Source: JACCYJ01 sp038198775 (lineage in GTDB: Bacteria; Actinomycetota; Actinomycetes; Propionibacteriales; Nocardioidaceae). Taken from it: a stretch of 64,000 nucleotides of DNA. Positions 18,708 to 26,668 of the stretch are shown here, in pieces. Numbering within the stretch: position 1 is the stretch's first letter; each line of letters opens with the position of its first letter. The notes under the pieces were generated by a model that was not told where the DNA came from, did no database searches, and was given only the letters and a program-made list of their open reading frames with translations. The position numbers and the translations under genes are program-made. The DNA lies in NCBI GenBank assembly GCA_038198775.1, contig JBBPZV010000013.1, positions 50,755 to 114,754 of the forward strand, written 5' to 3'.

Positions 18708-19274
18708 ATGCGGGCATGGGGACTGGCCGTCGTACTCGGCTCCGGTACGATGCTGCTGGCCAGCGGGGTAGCGAAGCTGCGCACCGCCACGTTCCCCGCC
18801 GACCTGGCGAACTACCGCCTGCTCCCACCGGCTTGGGTGGTGCCGGTGGCCACCACCGTTGGGTGGCTCGAGATCGCCGTCGGCACCGCCTTGCTGCTCA
18901 CCCCGTGGCCGGTCCCGGCCCTGCTGGGCGCCCTCGTACTGCTCGCCGCCTTCACCGCCGCGATCACGGCGAACCTGTTGCGAGGACGACGGATACCGTG
19001 CGGGTGCCGCGGCACCACCCGACCCATCTCCTGGCCGCTGGCGGCCACCAACAGCGCTTGGATCGTCGCCGCCGCCTGGGCGGCGGCCACGTCGGCCCCG
19101 GCGACGACCAGCCTGCTCGGGCACGACCCCCGGCTGAGCGCATCCCAGGCCTGGGCGGTGCTGTGGTGCGCGGCCCTCGCCGCGGTCGGGGTCCGCCTGG
19201 TCACCACGGCCGGCCAGCTGCACCGCGCCCTCACCCAGGTCGCCGCCGGACTGCCGGAGGCATCGCGGCCATGA
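18708..19274 (+). CDS. MauE/DoxX-family redox-associated membrane protein
   Basis: A 188-residue membrane protein with four to five helices. It shows the family features MLLASGVAKLRT in helix 1 and GRRIPCGCRG after helix 3 (the CxC pair of MauE), then an added hydrophobic C-terminal half. MauE works with MauD in forming disulfides in methylamine dehydrogenase light chain outside the cytoplasmic membrane. Here it starts the cassette, with a 4-base overlap (ATGA) to the MauD-like gene. A thiol-disulfide electron-transfer role for the small Cys-rich protein at 19844 is inferred. Confidence 0.85.
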   Translation: MRAWGLAVVLGSGTMLLASGVAKLRTATFPADLANYRLLPPAWVVPVATTVGWLEIAVGTALLLTPWPVPALLGALVLLAAFTAAITANLLRGRRIPCGCRGTTRPISWPLAATNSAWIVAAAWAAATSAPATTSLLGHDPRLSASQAWAVLWCAALAAVGVRLVTTAGQLHRALTQVAAGLPEASRP

Positions 19275-19837
19275 CGACGGCCTGGGTCGCCGCCTTCAGC
19301 GGGCTCGCGCTCGTCGTCACGCTGATCGCGGTCTTGCTGCTGGGGCTGATCCGGCGGGACATCGACGTGATGTCGCGGGTGGAGACCACCCTGGCCTCCT
19401 TCAGCGTCTCGGACGGGCCGCCCAAGCCGACCGGTCTGTGCGAGGGCGACGCCGCGCCGGCTCTCGATGCCAGGCACGAGGCCGCGCTGGTGGTGTTCCT
19501 GGACACCGGCTGCGACCCCTGCCAGGCACTCGCCGCCGACATCCGCCGCCACCGCTTCACCCCCGCACACCACCAGCCGATCGCGGTCATGGATCACCCC
19601 GAAGGCTTCCCGGACCCGCCGCTGCCGACCGGGTGGACCGTCGTGCCCGACCCGGACCACCGGGTCGCCACCAGCTGGCGGGTCACCGGCACCCCCGACG
19701 CCTTCGCCGTGGACGACCTTGGCACGATCCGAGGCCGCGACTTCGCCAACACCACCAAGGACCTGCGCCGGCTGCTCGCCCCCCAACAGGCCCCCGAGCC
19801 TCGCCCCATCCCGCAAGAAGTGAATCCAAGGAGATGA
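19271..19837 (+). CDS. MauD-like membrane-anchored thioredoxin-fold protein
   Basis: A 188-residue protein with an N-terminal anchor (WVAAFSGLALVVTLIAVLLLGLI, residues 5-27) and a thioredoxin-like domain outside the membrane. The redox motif is CDPC in VVFLDTGCDPCQALAADI, and a cis-proline-type region lies in WRVTGTPDAFAVDDLG. MauD-like proteins act as disulfide oxidoreductase or isomerase for Cys-rich substrates. The ATG at 19271 overlaps the MauE stop. It is followed after 6 bases by the Tat-exported Cys-rich protein, its likely client. Confidence 0.85.
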   Translation: MTTAWVAAFSGLALVVTLIAVLLLGLIRRDIDVMSRVETTLASFSVSDGPPKPTGLCEGDAAPALDARHEAALVVFLDTGCDPCQALAADIRRHRFTPAHHQPIAVMDHPEGFPDPPLPTGWTVVPDPDHRVATSWRVTGTPDAFAVDDLGTIRGRDFANTTKDLRRLLAPQQAPEPRPIPQEVNPRR

Positions 19838-19843
19838 ACCACG

Positions 19844-20134
19844 ATGACCACTGACCCCCAGTCCCCCCCGACGACCCGGCGCCGGTTCCTGCGCCAGACC
19901 GCGGGCCTGCTCGGCGCCGGGACCGGCGTGCTGCTGCTGCAGACCGCACCCGCCGCGGCGGCACCGAATCCTCCGGCGATCAAGTACCACTGCTGCCGCG
20001 ACTCCAGCTGCAAGTACTGTCCTGGAGCTGAGGTCCGCTACAACTGCGTCAACACCGGCCGCTGCGGCGGGGTAGACCACTACTGCACCTGCGCCTCCAG
20101 CGACCTCGCCCCCTGCTTCGACATCGCCTGTTAG
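19844..20134 (+). CDS. Tat-exported small Cys-rich protein, MauA-like but without tryptophan
   Basis: A 96-residue protein with a twin-arginine signal (TRRRFLRQTAGLLGAG, then an Ala-rich cleavage site near residue 40). The mature part of about 55 residues contains ten cysteines (YHCCRDSSCKYCPGAE, NTGRC, HYCTCASSD, PCFDIAC). The arrangement next to MauE and MauD recalls MauA, the methylamine dehydrogenase light chain. However, there is no tryptophan at all, so the tryptophan tryptophylquinone cofactor cannot form. It may be a disulfide-knotted structural, metal-binding or signalling protein exported folded. Function unknown. Confidence 0.85.
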   Translation: MTTDPQSPPTTRRRFLRQTAGLLGAGTGVLLLQTAPAAAAPNPPAIKYHCCRDSSCKYCPGAEVRYNCVNTGRCGGVDHYCTCASSDLAPCFDIAC

Positions 20135-20171
20135 CCACCGGCACCCGGGACCGCCGCAAGGCGGTAACAAT

Positions 20172-20702
20172 GTGGGGGTGGCAAGCACCGACGCGCCCCG
20201 GGCCGATCAGCCGGCGAGCACCGAACATCCGGCCGTGCGCGACGTCGCGGCGGCGCTGCGCACGGCCGGCGCCGCCGGCGAGGTGCGGATGTTGCCGGAT
20301 TCGGCCCGCACCGCCGCCGAGGCGGCCGCGGCGCTGGGGTGTGAGGTCGGCGCCATCGCCAACAGCCTGCTCTTCGACACTGGCGGGAAGCCGCTGCTGA
20401 TCTTGACCTCCGGCGCCCACCGGGTCGACACCGGCAAGGTGGCCGCCGACTCCGGGCTGGCGGCGCTGCGCCGGGCACAGCCCGACTTCGTCCGCGCGCA
20501 CACCGGTCAGGCGATCGGCGGGGTCTCCCCGGTCGGGCACCCCTCACCCGTTCGGACGATGGTGGACCGCTGGCTCGCCCGCCACGATGTGGTGTGGGCG
20601 GCGGCCGGTCACCCGCACGCGGTGTTCCCCACCTCGTACGACGAGCTGGTCGGCATCACCGGCGGGACGCCCGTCGACGTCGAGGACCCGGCCGGAGGCT
20701 GA
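20172..20702 (+). CDS. YbaK/ProX-type aminoacyl-tRNA deacylase
   Basis: A 176-residue YbaK/EbsC-domain protein that would hydrolyse mischarged tRNA (Cys- or Ala-tRNAPro type). Visible features are an N-terminal helix (HPAVRDVAAALRTAG), the core GCEVGAIANSLLFD and PLLILTSGAHRVD, the glycine loop GQAIGGVSPVGHP and the C-terminal HAVFPTSYDELVGITGG. Start is GTG 20172 or GTG 20178; neither has a clear ribosome site. It is only 37 bases after the Cys-rich gene, so it could be cotranscribed; a functional link is not obvious. Confidence 0.88.
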   Translation: MGVASTDAPRADQPASTEHPAVRDVAAALRTAGAAGEVRMLPDSARTAAEAAAALGCEVGAIANSLLFDTGGKPLLILTSGAHRVDTGKVAADSGLAALRRAQPDFVRAHTGQAIGGVSPVGHPSPVRTMVDRWLARHDVVWAAAGHPHAVFPTSYDELVGITGGTPVDVEDPAGG

Positions 20703-20703
20703 C

Positions 20704-21663
20704 ATGGCACCAGTCGCCGCGCTAGCCACCGCGCTGGCGCTGCTGCCGCTCAGCACCCCACCCGGCACACCGCCGCCCCCGGTCGCCTCGACACCGCACG
20801 TCGCGGGGTGCCAGGTCTTCCCCGCCAACAACTACTGGAACACCCCTGTACGCGGGCTGCCGGTGCACCCGCGCAGCCGCCAGTGGCTCGCCCACATGCG
20901 CCCGGGCACGCTGCTGCACCCGGACTTCGGGCCGAGCTTCGGCGCCCAGCCGGTGCCGTACGGGATCCCGGTCACCGTGGTCGGCCCGAAGCACTCCCGG
21001 GTCCGGGTCCGGTTCCACTACGCCGCCGAGAGCGACCACCTGCGCTACCCGCTCGGCCCCGACACCCGCATCGAGGGCGGCCGGGACAGCACCGGTGACC
21101 GGCACGCGGTGATCGTGGACAAGCGCCGGTGCCGGCTGTACGAGACGTTCGCGACCTACCACGGCGAGGGTGGGTGGCGGGCCGGGTCCGGCGCCACCTG
21201 GGACCTGGGCAGCAACCGGCTGCGGCCGAACGGGTGGACGTCGGCCGACGCCGCCGGGCTGCCGATCCTGCCGGGACTGCTTCGCTATTTCGAGGTGGAG
21301 GTCGCCCACCGGGTCCAGCACGCGATCCGGTTCACCACCGACGTCACCGACCGCCACCACGTCTGGCCGGCCCGGCACGACGCCGGGTCGGTGTCGGACC
21401 ACTCGTACCCGCCGATGGGCGCGCGGTTCCGCCTGCGCGCCGGCTACTCGCTGCACGGCTACCGCACCGACACCGTGGCGGTGCTGCGCGCGATGAAGCG
21501 GTACGGGCTGGTGCTCGCCGACAACGGCGCCCCGTGGTTCTTCGGCGGGGCGGCCGACCGCCGCTGGCCCAACGTCATGCTCGACGAGCTGAAGACGATC
21601 CCCGCGCGGGCGTTCGTCGCGGTGCAGTCCGGTCGGCTGAGGGTCCGGCCCGGCAGCGGCTGA
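20704..21663 (+). CDS. Secreted protein of unknown function
   Basis: A 319-residue exported protein with a short hydrophobic signal (MAPVAALATALALLPLSTPPG) and a Pro-rich start. The mature part opens CQVFPANNYWNTPVRGLPVHPRS, a pattern I have seen in uncharacterised actinobacterial secreted proteins, and continues with a beta-rich region containing paired cysteines (AGCQVF and KRRCRLYE). The segment SDHSYPPMGARFRLRAGY and the C-terminal NGAPWFFGGAAD look conserved. The start follows the deacylase stop by one base. I cannot assign an activity; a carbohydrate- or wall-directed role is only a guess. Confidence 0.8.
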   Translation: MAPVAALATALALLPLSTPPGTPPPPVASTPHVAGCQVFPANNYWNTPVRGLPVHPRSRQWLAHMRPGTLLHPDFGPSFGAQPVPYGIPVTVVGPKHSRVRVRFHYAAESDHLRYPLGPDTRIEGGRDSTGDRHAVIVDKRRCRLYETFATYHGEGGWRAGSGATWDLGSNRLRPNGWTSADAAGLPILPGLLRYFEVEVAHRVQHAIRFTTDVTDRHHVWPARHDAGSVSDHSYPPMGARFRLRAGYSLHGYRTDTVAVLRAMKRYGLVLADNGAPWFFGGAADRRWPNVMLDELKTIPARAFVAVQSGRLRVRPGSG

Positions 21664-21715
21664 CAGGCGGGATCGGCCGCTGGTTGGTCCCGTAGGTTGA
21701 GTCGGCCGCCGCGAC

Positions 21716-21721
21716 TAGTGT
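21716..21721 (+). promoter_or_regulatory. -10 element of leaderless DUF4126 gene
   Basis: TAGTGT is followed by CGGGCC and then the GTG start at 21728, with no Shine-Dalgarno, so the transcript probably begins at the start codon. Confidence 0.5.
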
Positions 21722-21727
21722 CGGGCC

Positions 21728-22327
21728 GTGGAGCTCCTGCCGGCGGTGTTCAGCAGCGGCTGGGCCAGCGGGGTCAACGCCTACCTCGTGGTGCTGGTGC
21801 TCGGGCTGTTCGGCCGCTTCACCGGCGCCGACGGGGTGCCCGAGGCCCTGACCCGCACCGACGTCCTCGTGGTGGCCGCGGTGATGTATGCCATCGAGTT
21901 CGTCACCGACAAGATCCCGTACGTCGACTCGGTCTGGGACAGCATCTCCACCTTGATCCGTCCCACCGTCGGCGCGATTCTCGGGGTGCTGCTGGCCGGG
22001 GACGCCTCGTCGTTGCAGCAGGCGACGATGGGCGTGGTCGGGGGTGGCAGCGCGCTCGCGTCGCACCTGGTCAAGGCCGGGATCCGGCTGGCCGTCAACG
22101 GTTCCCCGGAGCCGGTCAGCAACGCGACGGTCAGCGTCGGTGAGGACCACACCGTCGCCGGTGTCGCCGCGCTCGTGGTCTATCACCCCTGGTGGGCGCT
22201 CGGGATCTCGGCCACGCTGCTGGTCACCGGTGTGGCCGCCGTGATCCTGCTGGTCCGGTGGGTACGACGCGGCTGGCGCAGACGCCGCCAGCGCCGGGGC
22301 GGCGCTGGTCTGAGCACGGTTCGGTAA
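21728..22327 (+). CDS. DUF4126 domain-containing membrane protein
   Basis: A 199-residue protein with about five helices. DUF4126 features include ASGVNAYLVVLVLGLFGR at the N-terminus, VMYAIEFVTDKIPYVDSVWD and the glycine-rich VGGGSALASHLVKAGIRLAVN, ending in a basic tail (RRGWRRRRQRRG). The family is widespread and uncharacterised. The start is GTG 21728 behind a leaderless-type promoter. Confidence 0.88.
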   Translation: MELLPAVFSSGWASGVNAYLVVLVLGLFGRFTGADGVPEALTRTDVLVVAAVMYAIEFVTDKIPYVDSVWDSISTLIRPTVGAILGVLLAGDASSLQQATMGVVGGGSALASHLVKAGIRLAVNGSPEPVSNATVSVGEDHTVAGVAALVVYHPWWALGISATLLVTGVAAVILLVRWVRRGWRRRRQRRGGAGLSTVR

Positions 22328-22405
22328 CACTTGGGCGTGCCGTGTGCTCGGCGTGTTGACGCGAGGGATGCTGGACCGGTACGACCGGAGTAGAGGGGGT
22401 GGGCA

Positions 22406-23134
22406 ATGCCCACGGCCACAGTGGCGGACCGGCCGCGTACGCGCGGCTACGCCTTGACCGTCCGGGATGTCAACCGGACGTACCTGACGCCCGGTGGGGT
22501 GTCGATCCAGGCACTGGACGGGGTCGACCTGGACCTGGAGTCGGGGTCGGTGACGGCGCTGACCGGGCCGTCGGGGTCGGGCAAGTCGACGCTGCTGCAC
22601 CTGCTGGGTGGGATGGACCGCCCGGATGCGGGGAAGATCAACGCCGACGACCAGGACCTGACGGCCTTGTCGCGGGCGGGGTTGGTGGGATACCGGCGCA
22701 CGGTGGGGTTCGTCTTCCAGCACTTCGCGCTGCTGCCGGCGCTGACCGCCCGCGACAACGTGTTGTTGCCGGTGCTGCCGTACCACGTCGACTTCGACCG
22801 GCACGCTCGCGCCGACGAGCTGCTCGGCGAGGTGGGCCTGGGCGGCCGGGAGAACGCGCTGCCGTCCCAGCTCTCCGGTGGGCAGCGCCAGCGGGTGGCG
22901 ATCGCGCGAGCGCTGATGGGAACCCCCAGGCTGCTGATCGCCGACGAGCCGACCGGAAACCTGGACACCGCCACCGGGACCGAGATCATCGACCTGCTGC
23001 TCGCACTTCGTCAGGAGCGGGAGCTGACGGTCATCCTCGGCACCCACGACGAGGCGTTGGCGGCCCGGTGCGACCGGATCGTGCACCTGCGCGACGGCCG
23101 CGTCGCGCCGGACCCCGGACACGACCGGGCCTGA
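22406..23134 (+). CDS. ABC transporter ATP-binding protein (MacB/LolD type)
   Basis: A 242-residue ATPase with Walker A GPSGSGKSTLLHLLGGMDRP, Q-loop VGFVFQHFALLPALTARDN, signature LSGGQRQRVAIARALMG, Walker B LLIADEPTGNLD and H-loop GTHDEA. The LLGGMDRPDAG and NLLPVLPYH-type segments are typical of MacB/LolD ATPases, which pair with FtsX-like permeases. No permease is adjacent; the only one in the window is at 15773-18541 on the other strand. The pairing is inferred from family and proximity. Confidence 0.9.
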   Translation: MPTATVADRPRTRGYALTVRDVNRTYLTPGGVSIQALDGVDLDLESGSVTALTGPSGSGKSTLLHLLGGMDRPDAGKINADDQDLTALSRAGLVGYRRTVGFVFQHFALLPALTARDNVLLPVLPYHVDFDRHARADELLGEVGLGGRENALPSQLSGGQRQRVAIARALMGTPRLLIADEPTGNLDTATGTEIIDLLLALRQERELTVILGTHDEALAARCDRIVHLRDGRVAPDPGHDRA

Positions 23135-23232
23135 TACCCCGCGGCCGGTGTCGTCGGCGTCACCGTAGCGGGTTGTCCTCGAGGTGATGAGAGCGACTGG
23201 TCTTGTCGGTCGCCTGGCGTAGGGTTCCAGCA

Positions 23233-23248
23233 TCGAACAACAGTTCGC
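23233..23248. promoter_or_regulatory. LexA-binding SOS box before the DUF222/HNH gene
   Basis: TCGAACAACAGTTCGC matches TCGAAC-N4-GTTCGA at 15 of 16 positions, 14 bases before the ATG. M. tuberculosis REP13E12 genes are known to carry SOS boxes and respond to mitomycin, so damage control of the intact ancestor is likely. Confidence 0.75.
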
Positions 23249-24397
23249 ATTCCGGTCGGCGATGACAGCGGCCGGCGTCGCCGCGATGGCGACCACGCTG
23301 CGCACCCTCGGAGGCGGCGGCGACCCCGCCGAGCTGATCGACCAGCTGCGCCGCCTAGAAGAGCTCAAGGGCGCGGCGGCCGCCGCACAGGCCCGGGTAA
23401 CCACCACCTTCGCCGCCACCCAACGCGCCGCCCAAGAAGCCTCCGGGGTCCCCGCCCACCAGGTGGGCAACGGGATCGCCGCCCAGATCGGGCTGGCCAG
23501 GCGGGACTCCCCCCACCGCGGCGGCCGGCACCTCGGCCTTGCCCAGGCGCTGGTCCACGAACTCCCCCACACCCTGGCCGCGCTGAGCGCCGGGCACATC
23601 AGCGAGTGGCGGGCCACCCTCATCACCCGCGAAACCGCGTGCCTGACAGCCGAGCACCGCCGCACCGTCGACGCCCAACTTGCCGCCCGACCCGGCGGGC
23701 TGGAAGCCCTCGGCGACAAGACCACCGCCGCCGAAGCCCGCCGCGCCGGCTACCGCCTCGACCCCCACGCCGTCACCAACCGGGCCCGCTCCGCCGCCGC
23801 CGACCGGCGGGTCAGCCTACGACCCGCCCCCGACACCATGACCTGGCTGGGGGCACTGCTCCCGGCCACCCAAGGCGTCGCCGCCTACACCGCACTCACT
23901 AAGCACGCCGACACCGCCCGAACCGCCGGCGACCAACGCACCCGCGGCCAAGTCATGGCCGACACCCTCGTCGAACGCCTCACCGGCCACCCCACCACCG
24001 ACATGTTGCCCGTCGAAATCCAGCTGGTGATGACCGACCGCACCCTACTCACCGACCACCCCGAGCCCGCCGAACTCACCGGATACGGCCCACTGCCCGC
24101 CCCCCTAGTCCGCGACTGGCTACGCGGCGACCCCGCCAACACCGGCAAAGCCAACGCCTGGGTGCGCCGGCTCTACACCACCCCCACCACCGGCCAACTC
24201 ATCGCCATGGACACCCGCCGCCGCTGCTTCGACGGCAAACTCCGCCGCTTCCTCATCATCACCGACCGCACCTGCCGCACCCCCTGGTGCGACGCCCCCA
24301 TCCGCCACCTCGACCACCCCCATCCCGTCGCCCAGGGCGGCCAAACTGAACCGCACCGGGATTGATGGAGGGTCCGAACCCACGAAAGGGTGGACTC

Positions 24398-24724
24398 ATG
24401 CCAGCACCGAGGAAGTACCCCAATGAGCTGAGGGAACGCGCGGTGAGATTGGTGGTCGAGGCGCGTGGGGAGGATCCGAGCCTGTCGTTGAACGCGGCGG
24501 TGCTGCGGGTTGGTCCGCGGGTCGGAGTCGTCCCCGACACGCTGCGAGGGTGGTGCAAGCAGGCCGACATCGACGCCGGCCGTCGCCTGGGCACGACCAC
24601 CGAAGACGGAAAGAAGATCAAGGAGCTGGAAGCCGAAGTCCGCGAGTTGAAGCGGGCCAATGAGATCTTGTTGGCGGCCTCCTCGTTCTTCGCGCGGGTG
24701 CTCGACCCGCGACTGCCGTGGTGA
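24398..24724 (+). CDS. IS3-family transposase OrfA (helix-turn-helix subunit)
   Basis: A 108-residue DNA-binding subunit. It has an HTH region in KYPNELRERAVRLVVEARGE through DTLRGWCKQADIDAG, and a C-terminal leucine-zipper-like helix IKELEAEVRELKRANEILLAAS typical of IS3 OrfA. The ATG at 24398 (MPAPRKYPNEL) follows a GAAAGG site. The end overlaps OrfB by 7 bases in the -1 frame, the usual arrangement for making an OrfAB transposase by programmed frameshifting. Confidence 0.93.
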   Translation: MPAPRKYPNELRERAVRLVVEARGEDPSLSLNAAVLRVGPRVGVVPDTLRGWCKQADIDAGRRLGTTTEDGKKIKELEAEVRELKRANEILLAASSFFARVLDPRLPW

Positions 24725-25668
24725 CCGCGTTCATCGACGCCCACCGTGACCGGTTCGGGGTCGAGCCGATCTGCAGAGTGCTCACCGAGCACGGCTGCAA
24801 GATCGCCCCGTCTACCTACTACGCCGCCAAGACCAGGCCGGCCTGCTCGCGGGCGGTCCTTGACGCCGAGCTGAAGCCCTTGATCGCGGCCGTGCATGCT
24901 GACCGGGAGAAGGGTCGCGGGGTCGCTGGGGTGCGAAAGGTCTGGCGCCACCTCAAACGCGACGGCGTGGTGGTAGCCCGTTGCACCGTGGCGCGGCTGA
25001 TGCGTGAGCAGGGGCTGCGCGGCATCGTGCGCGGCCGACAGTTCATCACCACCAAGCCGGACCCGACGCCGGTGTCGCCGCGGCCACCGGACCTGGTCGC
25101 CCGCGAGTTCAGCGCCACCGGACCCAACCAGCTGTGGGTGGTCGACTTCACCTATGCCGCGACCGCGACGCAGATGGGGTTCACCGCGTTCGTCACCGAC
25201 GTCTACTCGCGGCGCATCGTCGGCTGGCGCACCGCCGAACGGATGCCCACCGAGCTCCCGCTAGACGCACTCGAGATGGCACTGTGGGTCCGGCAGCGAG
25301 CCGGCCAACAGGTCGACGGCGTGGTCCACCACTCCGACGCCGGTTCTCAGTACACCTCGATCCGTTACTCCACCCGGCTGCTCGATGCCGGTGCGGTGGC
25401 CTCGATCGGCACGGTCGGGGACTCCTTCGACAATGCGATGGCCGAGTCGGTCATCGGCCTGTACAAGAACGAGTGCGTCAAGATCGACGGTCCGTTCATG
25501 ACCGTCGACGAACTCGAGCTGGCCACGCTGTCGTGGGTGCACTGGTTCAACGAGCACCGCCTGCACTCATCGATCGGCTACGTCCCACCGAACGAGTACG
25601 AGCATGTCTACTACCGTCACAACGACACCCGACAGCAGCCGCTGCCGGGAGAACTGACCCTCCACTGA
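24718..25668 (+). CDS. IS3-family transposase OrfB (DDE integrase subunit)
   Basis: A 316-residue rve-type integrase core. It starts VTAFIDAHRDRFGVEPICRVL (the HTH_21 region). The DDE residues are visible in LWVVDFTYAAT, VVHHSDAGSQYTS and DNAMAESVIGLYKNE. It lies in the -1 frame relative to OrfA and ends 15 bases before the right inverted repeat terminus. All catalytic residues are present, so the element could be active. Confidence 0.95.
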   Translation: MVTAFIDAHRDRFGVEPICRVLTEHGCKIAPSTYYAAKTRPACSRAVLDAELKPLIAAVHADREKGRGVAGVRKVWRHLKRDGVVVARCTVARLMREQGLRGIVRGRQFITTKPDPTPVSPRPPDLVAREFSATGPNQLWVVDFTYAATATQMGFTAFVTDVYSRRIVGWRTAERMPTELPLDALEMALWVRQRAGQQVDGVVHHSDAGSQYTSIRYSTRLLDAGAVASIGTVGDSFDNAMAESVIGLYKNECVKIDGPFMTVDELELATLSWVHWFNEHRLHSSIGYVPPNEYEHVYYRHNDTRQQPLPGELTLH

Positions 25669-25951
25669 ACCCGGGGCGGTTCAAACCACCGCCACTAACA
25701 GCCAAGGACTCTGCGAAGCCTGCAACTACGCCAAACAAGCCCCCCGCTGGCGCACCTTCCCCCACCCCGACCGGGTCATCGAAACCACCACCCCCACCGG
25801 ACACACCTACCACAGCCGACCCCCACCCCCCATCGGCCAAACCACACCACCCCGCCAGCGCGCCTCCCCGCCCCCGACACCCCAGCGGTCCGTCATGGAA
25901 CAACACCTTCGCAGCCTGCTCCTCACCGCGTGACAGGCTCGGACGACCGCG

Positions 25952-26662
25952 TCATCCCGCCGCCCGCACCAACGCCTCGAACAGCCGCGGGTCGTCGGCG
26001 GCCTCCGGGTGCCACTGCACTCCCAGCCGCCAGCGAGCGTCCGGTGCCTCGATCGCCTCCAGGGTGCCGTCGCTGGCGTACGCCGTCGCCGTGTAACCCG
26101 GGTACGACTCGACCCCCTGATGGTGGTAGCACGAGACCTCGTCCCGCTCCCCCATCACCGCCGCCAGGCGGGTCCCCGGCTCGGTTCGCACCACCGTCCG
26201 GCCGTACGTCGCCGGCGCGGGTGAGTGGTCGGCCGTGCCCAGCTTGTCGGGCAAATGCTGCACCAGCGTCCCACCGGCGGCCACCGCCATCACCTGCATG
26301 CCACGGCAGATGCCGAGCAGCGGCAGGTCGATCTCGGCCGCGCGCTCCACCAAGGCGAGCTCGCTGGCGTCGCGATCGGGGCGGGGGGCCTGCACCGCCG
26401 CCTGCGGTTGTTGTCCGTAGCGGCCCGGCTCGACGTCGACGCCCCCGACGAGCACCAGGCCGTCGAGCCGTTCGAGCACGGCCGCTGCCTCCTCGCCCAC
26501 CGGCTCGCCAAGCGGCGGGACCATCACTGCGATGCCCCCTGAGCGGCGCACCTGCCGGACGTAGCGGTACGGCACCAGCGCCGCCGGCACGTTGCGCCAA
26601 ACCGACCAGGACGCAGGCTCGACGTACGAGGTGACCCCGATCAGGGGACGTGAAGCGGACAC
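25952..26662 (-). CDS. Class I glutamine amidotransferase-like hydrolase (PuuD/gamma-Glu-GABA hydrolase family)
   Basis: A 236-residue Peptidase_C26 protein. It begins RPLIGVTSYVEPASW and carries the nucleophile in LPLLGICRGMQVMAVAAGGTL, an HH pair in CYHHQGVESYPGY and the catalytic WHPE in LGVQWHPEAAD. Relatives release glutamate from gamma-glutamyl compounds in polyamine or amine catabolism, but the substrate here is not known. It is the third gene of a tight minus-strand operon after metF and a small membrane protein (6-base gap). Confidence 0.9.
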   Translation of the reverse strand: MSASRPLIGVTSYVEPASWSVWRNVPAALVPYRYVRQVRRSGGIAVMVPPLGEPVGEEAAAVLERLDGLVLVGGVDVEPGRYGQQPQAAVQAPRPDRDASELALVERAAEIDLPLLGICRGMQVMAVAAGGTLVQHLPDKLGTADHSPAPATYGRTVVRTEPGTRLAAVMGERDEVSCYHHQGVESYPGYTATAYASDGTLEAIEAPDARWRLGVQWHPEAADDPRLFEALVRAAG

Positions 26663-26668
26663 GACTTG

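Larger units (their letters stand above)
24347..25683 (+). mobile_element. IS3-family insertion sequence, 1337 bp, apparently intact
   Basis: Imperfect 28-bp terminal inverted repeats: the left end TGAACCGCACCGGGATTGAT pairs with a right end whose complement reads TGAACCGCCCCGGGTTCAGT, both continuing GGAGGGTC. A 3-bp target duplication AAC flanks the element (24344-24346 and 25684-25686). It carries the two-gene orfA/orfB arrangement of IS3. Both genes are open and the target can be reconstructed exactly, so the insertion is recent. Confidence 0.95.
23262..25933 (+). pseudogene. DUF222/HNH endonuclease (13E12 repeat family), split by an IS3 element
   Basis: The 5' part (23262-24346) encodes the DUF222 region (AAQARVTTTFAATQRAAQ, GRHLGLAQALVHELPHTLAALSAGHISEW, VRRLYTTPTTGQLIAMD) and the first half of the HNH motif (CRTPWCDAPIRHLDHPHPVAQGG). 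The reading frame continues exactly after the insertion at 25685 (TTATNSQGLCEACNYAKQAPRW) and ends at 25933. Removing the element and one copy of the AAC duplication restores a gene of about 445 codons. 13E12 proteins are multi-copy in actinomycetes and DNA-damage responsive; their biological role is unclear. Confidence 0.9.

Noticed and set aside
19844..20134. Calling the Cys-rich protein a methylamine dehydrogenase light chain (MauA)
   Set aside because: No tryptophan is present to form TTQ, the mature chain is about half the usual length, and no heavy-chain gene is nearby.
15773..23134. Lactococcin-972-type bacteriocin locus
   Set aside because: An FtsX-like permease and ATPase occur in both, but the small protein is Tat-exported and Cys-rich, unlike lactococcin 972, and the permease is too large.
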